NCBI RefSeq assembly: GCF_001039355.2
Contig: NW_019775434.1
Span: forward strand, 17,264-71,391
Origin: Lingula anatina
Lineage: Eukaryota > Brachiopoda > Lingulata > Lingulida > Lingulidae
Length of the DNA: 54,128 nucleotides
Direction: 5' to 3'
Both the position numbers and the translations under genes were made by a program. Below are positions 33,917-47,075 of the stretch, one piece after another. Each line of letters begins with the position of its first letter. Position 1 is the first letter of the stretch. Below the pieces are notes generated by a model. The model had not been told where the DNA came from. It searched no databases and saw only the letters and a program-made list of their open reading frames with translations.

Positions 33917-36900
33917 TAAACCTATTTCACCCCTATTCACCATCCCCCTTCCCCTCCCCCCTATTTTAAGCCTCCCTTTCTTCCTTAAACCTATTTAAAC
34001 CCCCTTCTCTCCTGAAACCTTTTTACTCCCCTTTCATTGTGGTATTGTTCTGTATCCAGGTGTACAACCAGTACTGTGTGGTCAGTGATGGGCAGGGTAT
34101 AGGGTCTGGAGAGTCCTCAGAGGAACAGACAGGAGACCTGTACCTGGTGCCAGGCAAGCCAAAGATGTACACCTTCACATACCTACCCAGACAGGAGGAT
34201 GTGGGGAAAACACTACAGGTAATTTTAACCTAGGGCTAACAGTATTGTAGGAATATTTGCTGAGGATGTACTCTTAGTAAACATATTGATGTAACTGGTA
34301 TTGTAAGCTTAAGCCCTGCTTTGATTGACATTGCTGAGTTTTTGTTTCTGTCTTAGTTTTCTGTTTGCTGTGATCTGAGCCTCACAGATTTACTTCTTGT
34401 TGGCAAACTCATCTGATTGATATTGTTGTATGGCTTCCCATCCCGCATCCGATTTATCAGCTAATTTTCTTAACTTGTTCCTTTTTTTAATTTGATCAAT
34501 GCACTTCTTCAGTAATTGGGTTCCTGACTTAACTCCACCATTTTTAAAGTTGATTTTTCTGCCAGTTGAATGATTTCAAGAAGTTCAGTATTGAAATTTA
34601 ACTACTTTCTGTTTCTTTTATATCTAAATTAACCCTTTCACCCAGTGTTTATCAAACTGAAACTGTAATATTTTCATCAGTGTGAATACACAGTGTGCTC
34701 AGTCTATGCAAATGCAAACGGAGATGTTGTCTTATTGTCTTTCCAAACTATATATTGTTTTGCAGATATCTTCCATTGCCCTTGAGCTAGGGTCGGAGAC
34801 TTCCCGTTGCTCTGTCCTTCACTGGTTACACTGGAGTGACAGCGGCAGTGAGGGACTGATATTGCCTGCACCAGAACACAGTGGAAAGAAGAAAAAAAAG
34901 ATCAGCTCACAGGAAGACCTAGAGACTGTGGAGTGGGACTTGATTGACACCAATTCCTCTGCAAAGTAAATAAAATTTTATTTCCATTTGCATCCAGACT
35001 TGTGTTTGAACACTTCATTTTAATATTTGTTATTAAGATGTATGTAACATTTCTCATTCCTTCTGTTATCGAGGAAATTTATACCCAGAAGTAAAACCAG
35101 TCCTTTTGAGGGGAAAGTGGGGTCCTTTTTGCTCATGGTCACTTTGAAGATTTTGTGATTTTAAATGGTAAGAGGCAGTTAACATATGAAATTTTGTTGA
35201 AAAGTCTTGTTTTGTACAATCTCTTTATGCAGTTGCTTATATCTGTTCTATTTCATGCAGTTTGGTCCCAAGGGTGGCCTGTGTGGATGTTAACATAGAG
35301 CATCACTCGCCTGCTCTTATCATGGAATTTTACCACATCAAACTCAATATAAAAAACACAGAAACTTCCAGCACCAGGAATAACAGGTATCATGTCCTTT
35401 AACCTTTTGTGTACCATCTGTGAGTTGTGAATTAAATAACTTTTTCTCAGACATTTGTAAATTGAAGGCTGTAACAGTTATTTTGGTATTTTCATTATTC
35501 TGGCAATGAAGTTGTTTGAGATACAGATTTCCTAATAAGTCTGCAGTATTAGTAAAGTATATAGTTGGAAGATATTGTATATCTCAGTCATGACTGCTCT
35601 TTCTTGTTTCAGTTTATCTGTAGGACAGAAAGAAAAACTGGATACTTTCTTGGATCACACAAGTAATATTGCCATATCAAGCATTTCAGATTTATTTTGG
35701 TTCTGCTTTACCTTGTAATTTTAATCAATTGTTCATGTCGCAATTTATGTCATTTCCTCACACAATCTTATGATTAAAAAAAACATGACTTAGTTTGTTA
35801 TGGTAAATATATGTATATAATGAAAATAGTTGGTTATTTAAAAGATATATATTGATGTTATGATGTTCCTGTAATTTCAGCCCATGTCACAGTGGACCAT
35901 GCTGAGTACAAGGACAAAGTAGTGCCCAGACGTGAGCAGGTGCCCCTAGGGAACCAGGGGGTATTAGAACCTGGCGAGGAGGTGAGATATAGCCACTTAG
36001 TGTTAACTGATGTATCTATATATTACCAGTCTGTTACCAGTTTCAATAATCAGAATACATATTTGATTGACATGTGTTTCTTTTAATACAGTGATGAGAT
36101 GTTTCAGAGGATAGGCACAGAATTTATGTGAGGTAGTAAATTTTGAACTCAAAAATCCATAAAGATTTTCTTCTATTTCAGAGCAACAAAAGCATTTTTG
36201 TGAAATGCCTTCAGCCAGGAACAAGAACAATAGTTATTAGGGTAATGTCATGAGCTTGTTTATTGTTATATATTTTAAAAATATGATTTTGACAAATTTA
36301 CATGGCTTTTAGTTGTTGGTTAATTTATTTTCTTTAATAATTAGCTGGTATAACATGCCATTGACATGTTTGAGTTACATATAAAGGATACATATAAATT
36401 GTTGAGTAATTTTAATTTTGTGTTAATTGCTCCTGTGATGATAATTATGATGTGAATTAGACTGTTTGGTCCATTTGTGAACATGACAGATACTTTTATG
36501 GATTTTTTTCAGATTACTTATGAAGTGGATGTGGACGTCTCGGGTCATATGGTAACTTGTACCTGTGAGAAAGAAGAAACTATAACTATTCCTGCAGTGC
36601 CACCCTTTGAAGTCACTTTTCTAGTCAAGTCAATGAAGGTGAATTATAGCTTGACTTTGCATTTTGAATGGATTAATACTTTGTCAATTATCACACTTTG
36701 CTCTATTAAAAGGAATTGTAAAAAGGTTCCCATTGTTAGTAATAATAAAGTTAAATTGCATCTCACGTGCCATTCTGTAGTGCAATCTATATTTCTTCAA
36801 GGATTTAAATTAAATGATACCTCCTAAGTTTCCAATACTCCTTTATTATTGACATATGGGGGAGTTTTCAGGCCTCTGTTTCACACAAAAGAAACTTATT

Positions 36901-39900
36901 TAAGTCAGGTTCCCTGGCTAAGGTCTTGGTTACCAACATCACTTCACTTTACGCCTAGTCAACTACGGATTTAAGATTCTTTGTGAAACAGGGCCCAGTA
37001 GGCTCTTGTTTAGCCAGCTCACTGGCCTGTTATAACAATATTTTTGACCATATTTCAGTTTGAGGCTGTAGAATCTGTCCATGCTGACTGCCCGTTCATG
37101 GTGCTGACTGACATCAACAATAGCTCCCAGTGGCCCATACAGATACAGACCAGTGAACTCAAGCTGGTGAGGAGAAATTAAAACAAAACACACTAGTTAT
37201 GATGTATTGATCTCTACCCAGTAGATGAGTTAGGAATTTAATTGGATTAGTCTGTGGTAATGAGATTTAATGCCCCATCATGGCTACTGTTTTGTCTGTG
37301 GAAAGGTTTAACTGATAATTAAGATATATGAATAATATCCAATGCAGTTTGTCAATAAAAAAGACAAAGTAAATTAATATATATTTTACATATGTCATAG
37401 TTATAAGTATTATAAATACTCTTATTTCTTTTTCAGTCACCATTTATAAAGAATGTTGGTGAAAATGTGCAATCACAGTTGGAATCAAGTATGTTTAAAT
37501 TAATTTCAATGCAGTATACTGATTATTTTAATTACGTTTGCACTCTAATGCAATTCTAATACTTTTAACAGTTGTTAACTTTAGAAAGGACTGATAAAGT
37601 GAACTGGAAAGTTAAATTTAATTCTGTTTTTGTATTGTTTAAAAAGAAATAAAAAGCAAAGTTTTGATTAAGGTGTATGTAATTTCAGTATCCCTCAAGT
37701 CCAGTGAGCATGCTGGGGAGTGTCTTTGTATGGTGGCTCCCCCTGTCATACAGCCCACTGTACCCCTGGGAAACTACGTCATACACTGGAAGAGGTAAGG
37801 TACACTTACTTCAATTGTGGAAGGTTTTGATTCGGAATGCAACTGAAATGTTTTTTTCTCTGAAGTGTATTTTGTAGTTAGATTCAAATTTTATACTTAA
37901 TGATTTTTTACATTTTTAATTATGTATTATTATGTCGGTGCATGTTGGTAGAGATCCAAATTTATACAGAAGAGGAAAATGATACTCTAAACACACAATT
38001 AAATATTTTCAGTAGTATCAAATTCACCTTTATCTGTATTTTCCAGACATGGTGATGACACCCTCCCGTCTGTGACCACCACCCTCCCCCTGCCCCATGT
38101 GACTCTGGAACACATCCCGCTGGCCGTGGATGTAGACATTCCTTCTAACGGCTCTGTCAGGGATACTCTACCTGTGACATATACAATCTATAACAAGACT
38201 GGCTACATACAGGAGATAGAAGTGACCATGGATTCCAGTGAGCTTTTTATGCTGTCTGGGCACAAGCAGGTATAGTGACTTATACAGATGGCTTTATTTA
38301 TGTGTCTGTCTGTTTTTGTATGGTGATCAATATTCTCTGTGCATCTGCCTCGTCGGTCTGTCTAGAGATCATGCAGTTGATACCGTAACAACGCAATTTC
38401 CTGAACACAGCAGGTTTATTGTAAAATGGTGTGTCATTGTTTTAGGCTAGTAGATTTAGTTTTTCATTTCCAAGCTCTTTGTCCATTTATTTCATCTGTT
38501 GCATTTTTCAGTTTGTCAAATAATGGCCTCTCAGTTTGATATAAGTGGCAAATGATTCCTTTTGAGAATTAAATAAAATAGGCAGTCCAGTTATGGCACA
38601 CCATCAATATCCAGCATTAGAAAATGTGATAAACCTAGACATGATCTATATCTAATTGACTTTTTGATGTTCGATTTGGTTCATAATTCACTTTTTGATG
38701 TTAGATTTGGTTCATGACACTTAAATCTGCTATTGATTTGTACATTTAACGACCTCTTTGGTAGATAGAGTAAGTTAAGTGCATTTAACTGCCTCTATTT
38801 CCCGTCTCAGTGTAATGATCTCTTTGATTCTGCACATTTGTTACATTCATGTCTTTAAGCAAGTAATGTTTGACAAATAATGTGCAATTGGCTGTGTCTA
38901 TTCCATATATTTCTTGATACTCAGCTCATGAGTAGTTTGACAGACTCTGACCGGTTATTGGTCTTTTACCTGTAGAATAATGTTTAGAGAGTTTCTGTGT
39001 AAAAAAGTTGGTCCTGGTCCTGTTAATCGTCATAGATCTCCTCCAAACAAGGGGATCCACTCACAGAGCATACTATGCTACATTTATCACACTTCCCACA
39101 TTAACATCACTTATTGATTTTTTTTTTTTAAAGTCAATAAAAACAAATGAAAGTACACCATGAGTTAGAAAATATCAGAATGCTAGAGTAGGGTAGATCA
39201 TAATTGAAGGCAGGATACAGCTGAGGTATCATAGGTAGTAAATGCTTAAAAGCATCAGGAAACAATGATATGGTTAAGGCTTTAACATCAGATCGCGTTA
39301 TTGATTCAGTCTGTTAATCCAGGGATACCTCAGTTAGCATTGCTTTGATTGAGTTTTAAGCTTCAAACCACTTGAATTATCTCATATCTCAATATAAAGG
39401 CACCTCCTTCAGCATCAGATACACAATAGAGCAAAATTCAATTATTGATGAGATGCTCCAAGAACTTCACTCAGCATCAGTGTATTAATTTTATAATCTG
39501 CACATTTTAGTTGTTTTTAACAGTATTTACCATGTAACAGTGCCTTTTTTATTTCTTTTTGACAATTGTTTCAATTTAAATAAAAATAATATATATTTTA
39601 ATTTTCTTATTATTTCAGAGGAATTATTTAGGTTTATGCTAATATAGCAATAAGTAGTTTAAACTTTTAAATATTTACCTGAAAAAATTAATGAAATTAG
39701 GTTTTAAAAGATTCATCAAAGGGTAAAACCAACATAAGCTTACCAATGATCACACATAATTCAAAGTATAGATACTTAGTTGAACTTGACTGTCAAGTAA
39801 TAAGGTTTTATGGTATGATTTAAACACCACGCTCAAAGTACAACTGTGATTTATAAAAAAAACAAAAAAACATTCTCGTTTCAGCTTCACTTCAGAATCC

Positions 39901-41078
39901 TCCCCAGCAGCAAGTATAAGCTAAACTATAACCTGTACCCCCTGGCTCCTGGTCATATCCCCCTGCCACGCCTACATCTGAACATGCTCAGGTACCCTGG
40001 GACCATGGACGACATAGTACATAAGATGATACCTTCACATGTATTTATCATGGTAAGAAAAATAAAGTTCTCATTAAGAGTTTGAACTCAAATAAATTTG
40101 GCTTGTTTATTATTTATTTGAACATTTTTTGTGTCACTTTTATTTCAACTTTTTGTAGGGAAATGATTATCTGTCATATCCCCCCATTTTTAATTTGCTT
40201 AACCAATTGCTTTCTTAACAGATTAATGTATTTAGAATAAAAGTCTTTCTTATTTTTTGTTTTTTTTTATTGATAATAACTGCTTCATTGAGTTTTTTTT
40301 TTTTTTAATTTGGTACGCTCAGTGAGGTTCTTAGTCACCTGAGTGTTAACCATCCCGTCATTGCACATTTATTCTTTTGAATAGATGGGCATGAAAAGAT
40401 TGGCATAAAGATGAAATTATGATTTTTGTCAGGAAAATCTTTTAATGTGTTATTCATGGAATTCATTCTCATTCTTTACCTTTTGGGATTTGAGGAGTTG
40501 TGTAAGCTAATATAACTGAGATAGGGAGGCTGTGAGTGTATTTCTTTTATTGCCTCATATCTTGCATGCTCCATTTAATTAAAAATACCATATCTGAGGG
40601 AAGAGTTATTAAAATCGTGAGTGCACATTTTCAATTCAATCTATTACTTTTAAGACAGGCTGCATGCTTGGTTTGCTCAGTAATCTAAAGATTACATTTG
40701 TCCAATAGCATACAAAACTCAAATGATTCCTGACAAAGAAAGAACATTGCCTGATTTCCAATATGAAAGCCTGATGAAGTTTTTTGAGAGCCTGGAGGCC
40801 AAGCTCACAATAAGGTGCTGCATACTCTGCATTGAAGCACCACTCAAATCAATATGTGTTATGAAGTAAACAAATTGGCCAATGTATGGTTATTGCTTGG
40901 TCTGAGATAATAAGGATAAATGTAGAGTCTGTGAAAAGTTGTCACAGTGGCAATTAAGAAAATGAACTTGGTGTATTGACTTGCTATGGTAAAAGGAATC
41001 CATTTAGCTAAGTAATCCAGCTGTTGTCTGTTTTTTTTCTTCCAGCCTCAAGGGAAAAGCAATGGTATAACAGTGTAA
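27189..41078 (+). CDS. TRAPPC11: Trafficking protein particle complex subunit 11 (foie gras), complete, 30 coding exons
   Basis: TRAPPC11 belongs to metazoan TRAPPIII, a Rab1 exchange factor complex acting in ER-Golgi traffic and autophagy. Exon ends: 27189-27389, 27839-28008, 28387-28672, 29004-29077, 29290-29386, 29741-29874, 30153-30294, 30531-30621, 30868-30947, 31157-31235, 31366-31420, 31588-31668, 32054-32118, 32613-32674, 33042-33177, 33401-33473, 33680-33737, 34060-34218, 34766-34965, 35261-35386, 35613-35662, 35881-35981, 36182-36241, 36513-36638, 37059-37166, 37437-37488, 37689-37794, 38047-38269, 39885-40052, 41046-41078. Every phase agrees, giving 1131 residues (human 1133). Landmarks: [55 protein letters not shown], foie-gras domain with [18 protein letters not shown], and the C-terminal Gryzun beta region. 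Intron 13 looks U12-type. Confidence 0.98.
27602..27779. repeat. 89-bp tandem duplication in TRAPPC11 intron 1
   Basis: Two adjacent copies (27602-27690 and 27691-27779) differ at only a few bases. Both start at TTGCATTTACATG (the first reads TTTGCATTTACATG) and end in AAGGGCAT. The similarity implies a recent event. Confidence 0.92.
28184..28350 (-). mobile_element. Short TIR element (MITE), copy 1, in TRAPPC11 intron 2
   Basis: The sequence from CAGGGGCAGATCCAGA through GACAGTCTTCCAAATTATC and beyond is the reverse-complement relative of the element at 50083-50220. Similarity is clear for about 90 bp, then breaks up, so the right end is approximate. It ends within about 40 bp of exon 3. 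Confidence 0.7.
30044..30177 (+). repeat. 72-bp duplication of the TRAPPC11 intron 6/exon 7 boundary, with a decoy acceptor
   Basis: Copy A (about 30044-30105) and copy B (about 30116-30177) share AGTATTAGTTG, ACTTTTCAG and the first 25 or so bases of exon 7. The real exon follows the acceptor ending at 30152. The copy's acceptor ends at 30080, exactly 72 nt upstream. Reading from it gives FQIFGNFGK and then TGA (30107-30109), so its use would truncate the protein. Confidence 0.85.
32119..32612 (+). other. TRAPPC11: Probable U12-type GT-AG intron (TRAPPC11 intron 13)
   Basis: The donor is GTATCCTTTT, a full U12 5' splice site. ACCTTGAC at 32593-32600 fits the U12 branch consensus, with its A 13 nt before the AG at 32612. 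There is no long pyrimidine tract between them. Flanking exons are certain from homology. Confidence 0.8.
32936..33000 (+). repeat. Interspersed repeat fragment with the core GACCTATCCTGAAAATTT
   Basis: The segment reads TTCTGACCTATCCTGAAAAT, then TTATCAAAATTCATCCATAACC. The same core occurs several times at 48880-49325, so this is a family rather than unique sequence. Confidence 0.7.
33833..34035 (+). repeat. (TTTC)n microsatellite inside a C/T-rich degenerate repeat
   Basis: TTTC units occupy about 33867-33917. On both sides, loose repeats of a CCTTAAACCTATTTNACCCC-like unit occur about four times. The block lies just before TRAPPC11 exon 18 and makes that intron strongly pyrimidine-biased. 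Confidence 0.85.
36871..36996. mobile_element. Foldback/TIR element (MITE) in TRAPPC11 intron 24
   Basis: The left arm GGCCTCTGTTTCACACAAAAGAAAC… and the reverse complement of the right arm, GGGCCCTGTTTCACAAAGAATC…, match over about 30 bp with few mismatches. Total length is about 126 bp. There is no coding capacity. It ends about 60 bp before exon 25. Confidence 0.75.
38659..38717. repeat. 31-bp tandem duplication in TRAPPC11 intron 28
   Basis: Two copies of ACTTTTTGATGTTNGATTTG followed by GTTCAT stand at 31-bp spacing (starts 38659 and 38690). The remaining 1.6 kb of this long intron (38270-39884) holds nothing else recognised. Confidence 0.8.
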
Positions 41079-41803
41079 TGGAAGCCAGCCCAAGGCAACA
41101 TTGTTGTTTCTCTATTTTGTGGATGAGAAGAGTAAATTCATGAGATGCCAATGGAACATTTGGCAGGAAACATTTCGTGCAGACTAACATGAAAATGCGT
41201 GCATTAGCACTCCTGCTCGCATGTTTGATATGTATGAACCTGTGACTTTTCACGCTACATGTAGAGCAGATCAAGATCTTGCATATACGTATTCTTTTAT
41301 GTATTGAATTTAAATGTCATTCATTGCTTTTGTATTCATGTTGTGTTTTTAATGAATTGAATGTTAAAGAGAGACTTTTGTGATATACATGGTGGGGAGA
41401 ACTTCTAGGAAAGAATTATATACATACATGATTGAAGGAGAGGAAATCATACGTTTCAGGTTTTCTCTTTCATGGCATTAAAATGACATATTTTATTTAG
41501 ATTGGTTATGTAATTTGAAAGCTTTTGGAAGTGTGATAATTTCAGTGTCTATTTTTTCAACTACTAAGTGCATTGCATTCTCACCTGTATGTTTCCAGGA
41601 TGTGGGTATCAGGTTTGGAAAAATTGTGATTTAGAATTTTTGATATTTGTTTCAAAGCTTCAGTAATATTATATGTTAATAATAAAAATTATTGCCATTA
41701 TCTGGCAAGCACTTAAGGATACTTTTACGTTCCATTGTCCATTGAGAAAAGTCAATGAAGTTTATGCTTATCTAAAGAATTGTTATAATTATTTTTTTTA
41801 AAT

Positions 41804-41850
<47 letters not shown>

Positions 41851-44800
41851 TTTTTTGGTGAAGCTGAATGGTCACTTATGTGTTATCATTTTTGGTATCA
41901 GTGCAACAAAACATTCAAAAACACTGACTTTTCCTTATTCTTTGTACAATGCATGAAATGTTAATTATGTGTGCCATCATCATCAAGAAGGAATGTGGTG
42001 CTCTGCTGCATTTGTTACTGCCTTAAGTAAGTTAACACTATTTTCATTCTAACCTAAAAAAAAAAGAAGCAATTTTACATCCACGTTTATCAGGCACATG
42101 GTGTTTTGCAACTCTCTGTGGAGAGACATTGGATTATTTTGAAATCATTTAAGGAAGACGCAAAAACAGGGTAAAGTTTGTTTGAACTTTTGCACTGAAT
42201 CCATCTGTATGTGAATACTTACTTTATTGCCTCCACCAAATTGTTCAGCTGAATGGTTTGTAACAAATGAAAACTAAGGAGTGCTGAAAGGTGTTCAGAA
42301 TGAATCCAGGCATGTGATGCCATAATCAATATCTTTTCATTCTGATAATAAATTGGGTATGGATATAAGGGTTTGGACTAACATTTAGAGTGGTTTTGGA
42401 TGTCACCAAGATATTGAAATGACATAACCAACAATAAATTTAATCTCATCCAGGTATAATATCAAAGATTTTTTTTTTTTTTTTTTTTTTGGAAAAATTT
42501 GGTGCATTTAAGCCATTTTTTTCTTCAAATTTTACAAACACAATTGGGAATTTAGTCTATCAACTGACTGAATTTTATGACCTGTATTTAAAAAAAATAC
42601 CTTGCTGCATATGATAAATCAGAAATGCATCTCAAGTTGATAGTGGTCAGTAATTGAGACAAAAAAAATTACATTCTCTCAAGATGTAGCAGAATTTTTT
42701 GTTCTTATCAAAAAACGTTTATCCATAGGTCATAAACACATTCTGTGTTTGATTCTCAGCAGTGCAACCAACAGCTGGCACACCAGAGCTTGGGTTAATT
42801 TTCGAAATGCTTCCAAACACAGAATTAACAGTTGCCATATGGGAAATATCTACAGAAATGAAAAGCCAAGCAAAAAAAGGGGGAGGGGGACTTAATTTGT
42901 TGCCAGGTGTTCAAAAATTGAATTCACAGGGAAAACATCTTTGTGGGCTTCTTGTTTAAACATACATAAGTCTATCAAGTAGGAATTTTAAAGAAATTAC
43001 TGACAATAAATAAATAAATGAATCATTAAAAATTCAAAACAAAAAGGCTATAATCAGTTTAATGTGAAGGAAGTACCCATACAGAAATTGACGTATTAAT
43101 GGTGGTTAAAGTGGGACAAAAAATCTAAATGCTTTCTCGTGATAAAAAATCTGGAGCTAATCAATAATTCAACTAAAAACTGTGGCCAAACATCTACCGT
43201 GGTTTAGATGCCTGTATCTGTTTAAACACGTACAATGTACATCCATGTTTACTGTACATTAATCTAGCTTACATACTGGTAAACTAAGTGCTTCCAAGTT
43301 GAATATCCCTGTAGAACATGGGAGACCACATTCTGTTGTATTTAAAGTGATCCATGATGTTGAAGACCACAAAATAATGGTTAACTATGGCCAGCTGGGC
43401 AATAATGTCATTACTGAAAATCCGTGCAAGAATTCTTGCTGGGGAGTAAAGTAATGTGCACAAATAAATATCTCTGTGGTCATTGCAGAGAGGAATAGTT
43501 TAAAACCATAAGTTACTCTTTTATACTTGGCTAACCAGAGTATTAATAGTACACAGATACAGATATGTATCTGATGAAGGCATTCATTTTACGCACACAC
43601 ACACAATAAAAAAACACTAAAATAAAGAAAACTTTCAATACATATTTTGCTCATTCACAAACATATTAAGCAGATAATACAAACAATGTAATTCACTTTG
43701 CTTTATTTCAAAAAGAAAAAGGCATATTTAGGTAGCTAATGTTTAATCAATCACTTAGCTTACCCAAATACACAAGTGTACATCACAAAATCATTTGGAA
43801 AATTAACACCCTTTATATTGTAGCTAGGACACAATATTGCATCATAGATTGTAGTATAAGTGACAATTGGCAAACTCCTATACCCAGCATATACATCATC
43901 ATTTAAGTATACAGGGGTGTTGGTTTGAATAGAGGTATATTCAAAAAGACATCTGGAGTTTTCAGGGTGCTGGTTAAAGTGTCCGACTATAGAGGTATAT
44001 GAAACTCAGGGTGATAGATTTCCCTAAATGGAATAAAAAAAATGTCCAATGTAGTGTATGTACTAAATAAAAAGGTTATCACAATGTAAAGATAAAATTA
44101 AGTAGAGATATTTTTATATTACTGCAATATTAGTGTTCATAAAACAAAACAAATGTGTTGTTGACAGAGATGAAAAGTTCTCTCAGGAAGAAAACTAGTT
44201 CTAAAATGTGCTTAGACATTATTTTACTTTGCACAGGAAGAATGCCAGAATTAATTATCTTGTAGCTTCTGGGTGATATACTTTTTCTAGACTGTCACAG
44301 ACGTTCATTACACCTTCAAGCAGGATAGTTAACATTCCACACCAATAAGGTCTCATCTATAATTATGGCACAAATTGTGTCTGAATTCATAAAGAAGGAT
44401 TGCTATTTTTACAATCCCTGGATTTTATTTTAATATTTTATTAATCCTAAGCAAAGTGTTGCTGATGAGAGTGTTAACCACATGCTGTTGTTGAATCATG
44501 ATGTGNGCCTTGTAGCCAGAGGCAATACTGTGCAGCAGTATCACAAGAAATCAACTCCAATGAATGGCAGAGGGCAATGACAGAGATACAAACACTTGGA
44601 ATCACCCAAGGCCAAAGTCTCACCATTTGGCATAAAATCAAGTGAAATTTTTATGAGATTTGGGAGAGAGTAGGGTTAGAAATAATGGCAGATTAAGTAA
44701 TGCTATATTGCAGCAAATGGCAGCTGACAGAATTTATCCACTGACATGATGGGAAATATTTACCATCTACTGTTAGTGCATAAAATTAAGCACATATTCA

Positions 44801-45465
44801 CCATTTTTTGTGTCATTTTGTGATTTGTATTCTACTGGTAGCACAGCATTCCCAGCACATAAAGTTTCACCCTTATGGCTGAAATGTTAACCCCACCTCA
44901 CAGAGATTCTCATACATTTTTCAGTCTCATATGATTCATGTAATCCCAAAAGCCTTGTTATAATTTCCACTGAAGTTTGGTGTGTGGTTTATAATTATCC
45001 ACCTAATGTGTAAAAATGTACCAAGATATTAGAGCTCAGCTCCAGTTTTCAAAATGACCTAGATAATGTCAAGCTTGATCACTGGTTTCCAAAAGCTATT
45101 TCAAACTAGAATACTGAAAGCATTCCATTACCATAATCACAATATTATTGACTAAATTCTGATCCCATTTAACCATTGTCCATACTACTACAATATAATT
45201 TACTAGTGCTTCTCATGTTCTTAATCTACAGAAATCACCTCTGATGATCATCTACTGATTTTACAAACGAAAAAAAAAATTAAAAATAAAAATCTGACCA
45301 CCAACATAAGATGCCTAACAGACTGAATGATGTGGGAATTTCTTTGGGATACAAGCTTTTGCTGACAAATACTGTGAATACTGAATAATGTTACTGACTG
45401 CAAATTCACATATCACGTCAAAATGTTCCACTTCAAGCATTATGCAAGATACTTTTCCTTTTCTA
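41079..45465. other. Convergent 3' flanks of TRAPPC11 and SHPK
   Basis: About 4.4 kb without identifiable exons. It contains a (TTTA)n microsatellite (about 41803-41852), a T run (42469-42490), and the single 'n' at 44506. AATAAA hexamers occur near 41680 and 42350. Frames here lack coding composition. Confidence 0.55.
44506..44506. other. Single 'n': probable contig join
   Basis: An isolated undetermined base in the intergenic stretch between TRAPPC11 and SHPK. No gene crosses it, so the window offers no internal evidence that the two sides are neighbours. Confidence 0.45.
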
Positions 45466-47004
45466 CTAAATCATTGCAATGGCAGCGCCAATGGCAGAAT
45501 CAGTTCCTTGAACATAAGTAACAGGCAGACTATACAGTTTCTCAATTTCCCTCTGAATCACTTTATTTTTGGTTAGCGCGGCACCACTGCCAACAATTCT
45601 CTTCACTCCTGCTCCAAGTAAAAAATCTCGTGGCATCATGGTGTGCAGATTGGTCACTACTCCTTGGCACAATGCCAGTGTTACACTGCCAAGGCTTAAG
45701 TTGCTGGTATTGATATTACTGACAGTGGCGTGCTGATTTGGCATATGGCGTTCACCATAGATTGTTGGGCTGATCACCAAATCGGTGCTCTCCTCTTCCT
45801 CTCCCTGTTCTAAAAGAGTAGCCCACACTTTGGTGTCTGGAACTGCATGACCTTGAAAGGGAAAGAGAGAGAGAGAGAGTAAAGAATTGTGCACTTGTTT
45901 TCCTTTTAACTTGAGAAATATATTAAAATGTTTCTTTTTGTAAGAATTCAATACCTTTATTTCAATCTTGTTGTAAAAATAAGCAATACCTTTGCTAATG
46001 ATAAACTGATTATAATAGCATGTGAAAGTACATGTAGCAATAAACTAATCTTACCAACAGAGATTGTGACAATGATCAACTTAGTTTCACAAGGAAAAAA
46101 ACCTAGTCCTACCCAGTTCATGAGTCCATTGCTGTAGCATCTTCACAAAAGCCGCCATGACATTTCCCCCTGTCAAACTGGCAGCCACTGCAATATAGGT
46201 GTCACTGAAGTAGGGGAAATACTCGATGGGTGATTTCAGGTCACAGGGGGGTGGCGTGAATCCCTTGGGCATCGCAAATGCCACCTGGGCAGAAGTGCTG
46301 ATGTTTAAAACTGAAACAGTAGAAAATGTTTTACCACTTAATATTTCTATCAGATGGCGTGACTTTATGTACTAGTTTTATATCTTATTCTAGCTATTAA
46401 GTGCATTTAATTTGAAAATATGTGAAATGTTTGATAAAATAAGGTTTGAATTCACTGACATGTGCCTCACGACTCAATTTCTCATTATCTTACAAAATCT
46501 CATGAAGCAGAGACATGCAATTTGAAGTAAACATGACACAATCTATTCAGCAAATGCCTCTTTTAGCAAAGAGCACACACTGTGAATCTATACAGTGTAT
46601 CTATCTTTGGTTCCGGCTGCTTGACGACCTGAATAGATTGCATCAAGCATGTAAAGGTATTCTTTATGCTACTTTCAAGTTCCAGTTGTCACATAAATTT
46701 TAGTGCTCTTTGAAATCTATCTCCAATCTTTCAGTAACTGGCAGAGAAGTCATGTTACCATATAAGTTATTGCCTTCCTTAAAATCATCTTGATTGAAAA
46801 AACTGCAACATTACAAAACATCATACCCATATATGATGGGTACAAGAAAGGATTAATATTTCAGTATACTGTCTCTTACAGTAAATCAAATAAACTCCAC
46901 TCCTTTGCAAACCACTTTTAGGGAAATTTATACAAAGGTGTTTTACATAAGACATCACATTTACGATATTTATCACCTGCCTTGCAAGTATGAAGTTACT
47001 TTAA

Positions 47005-47075
<71 letters not shown>

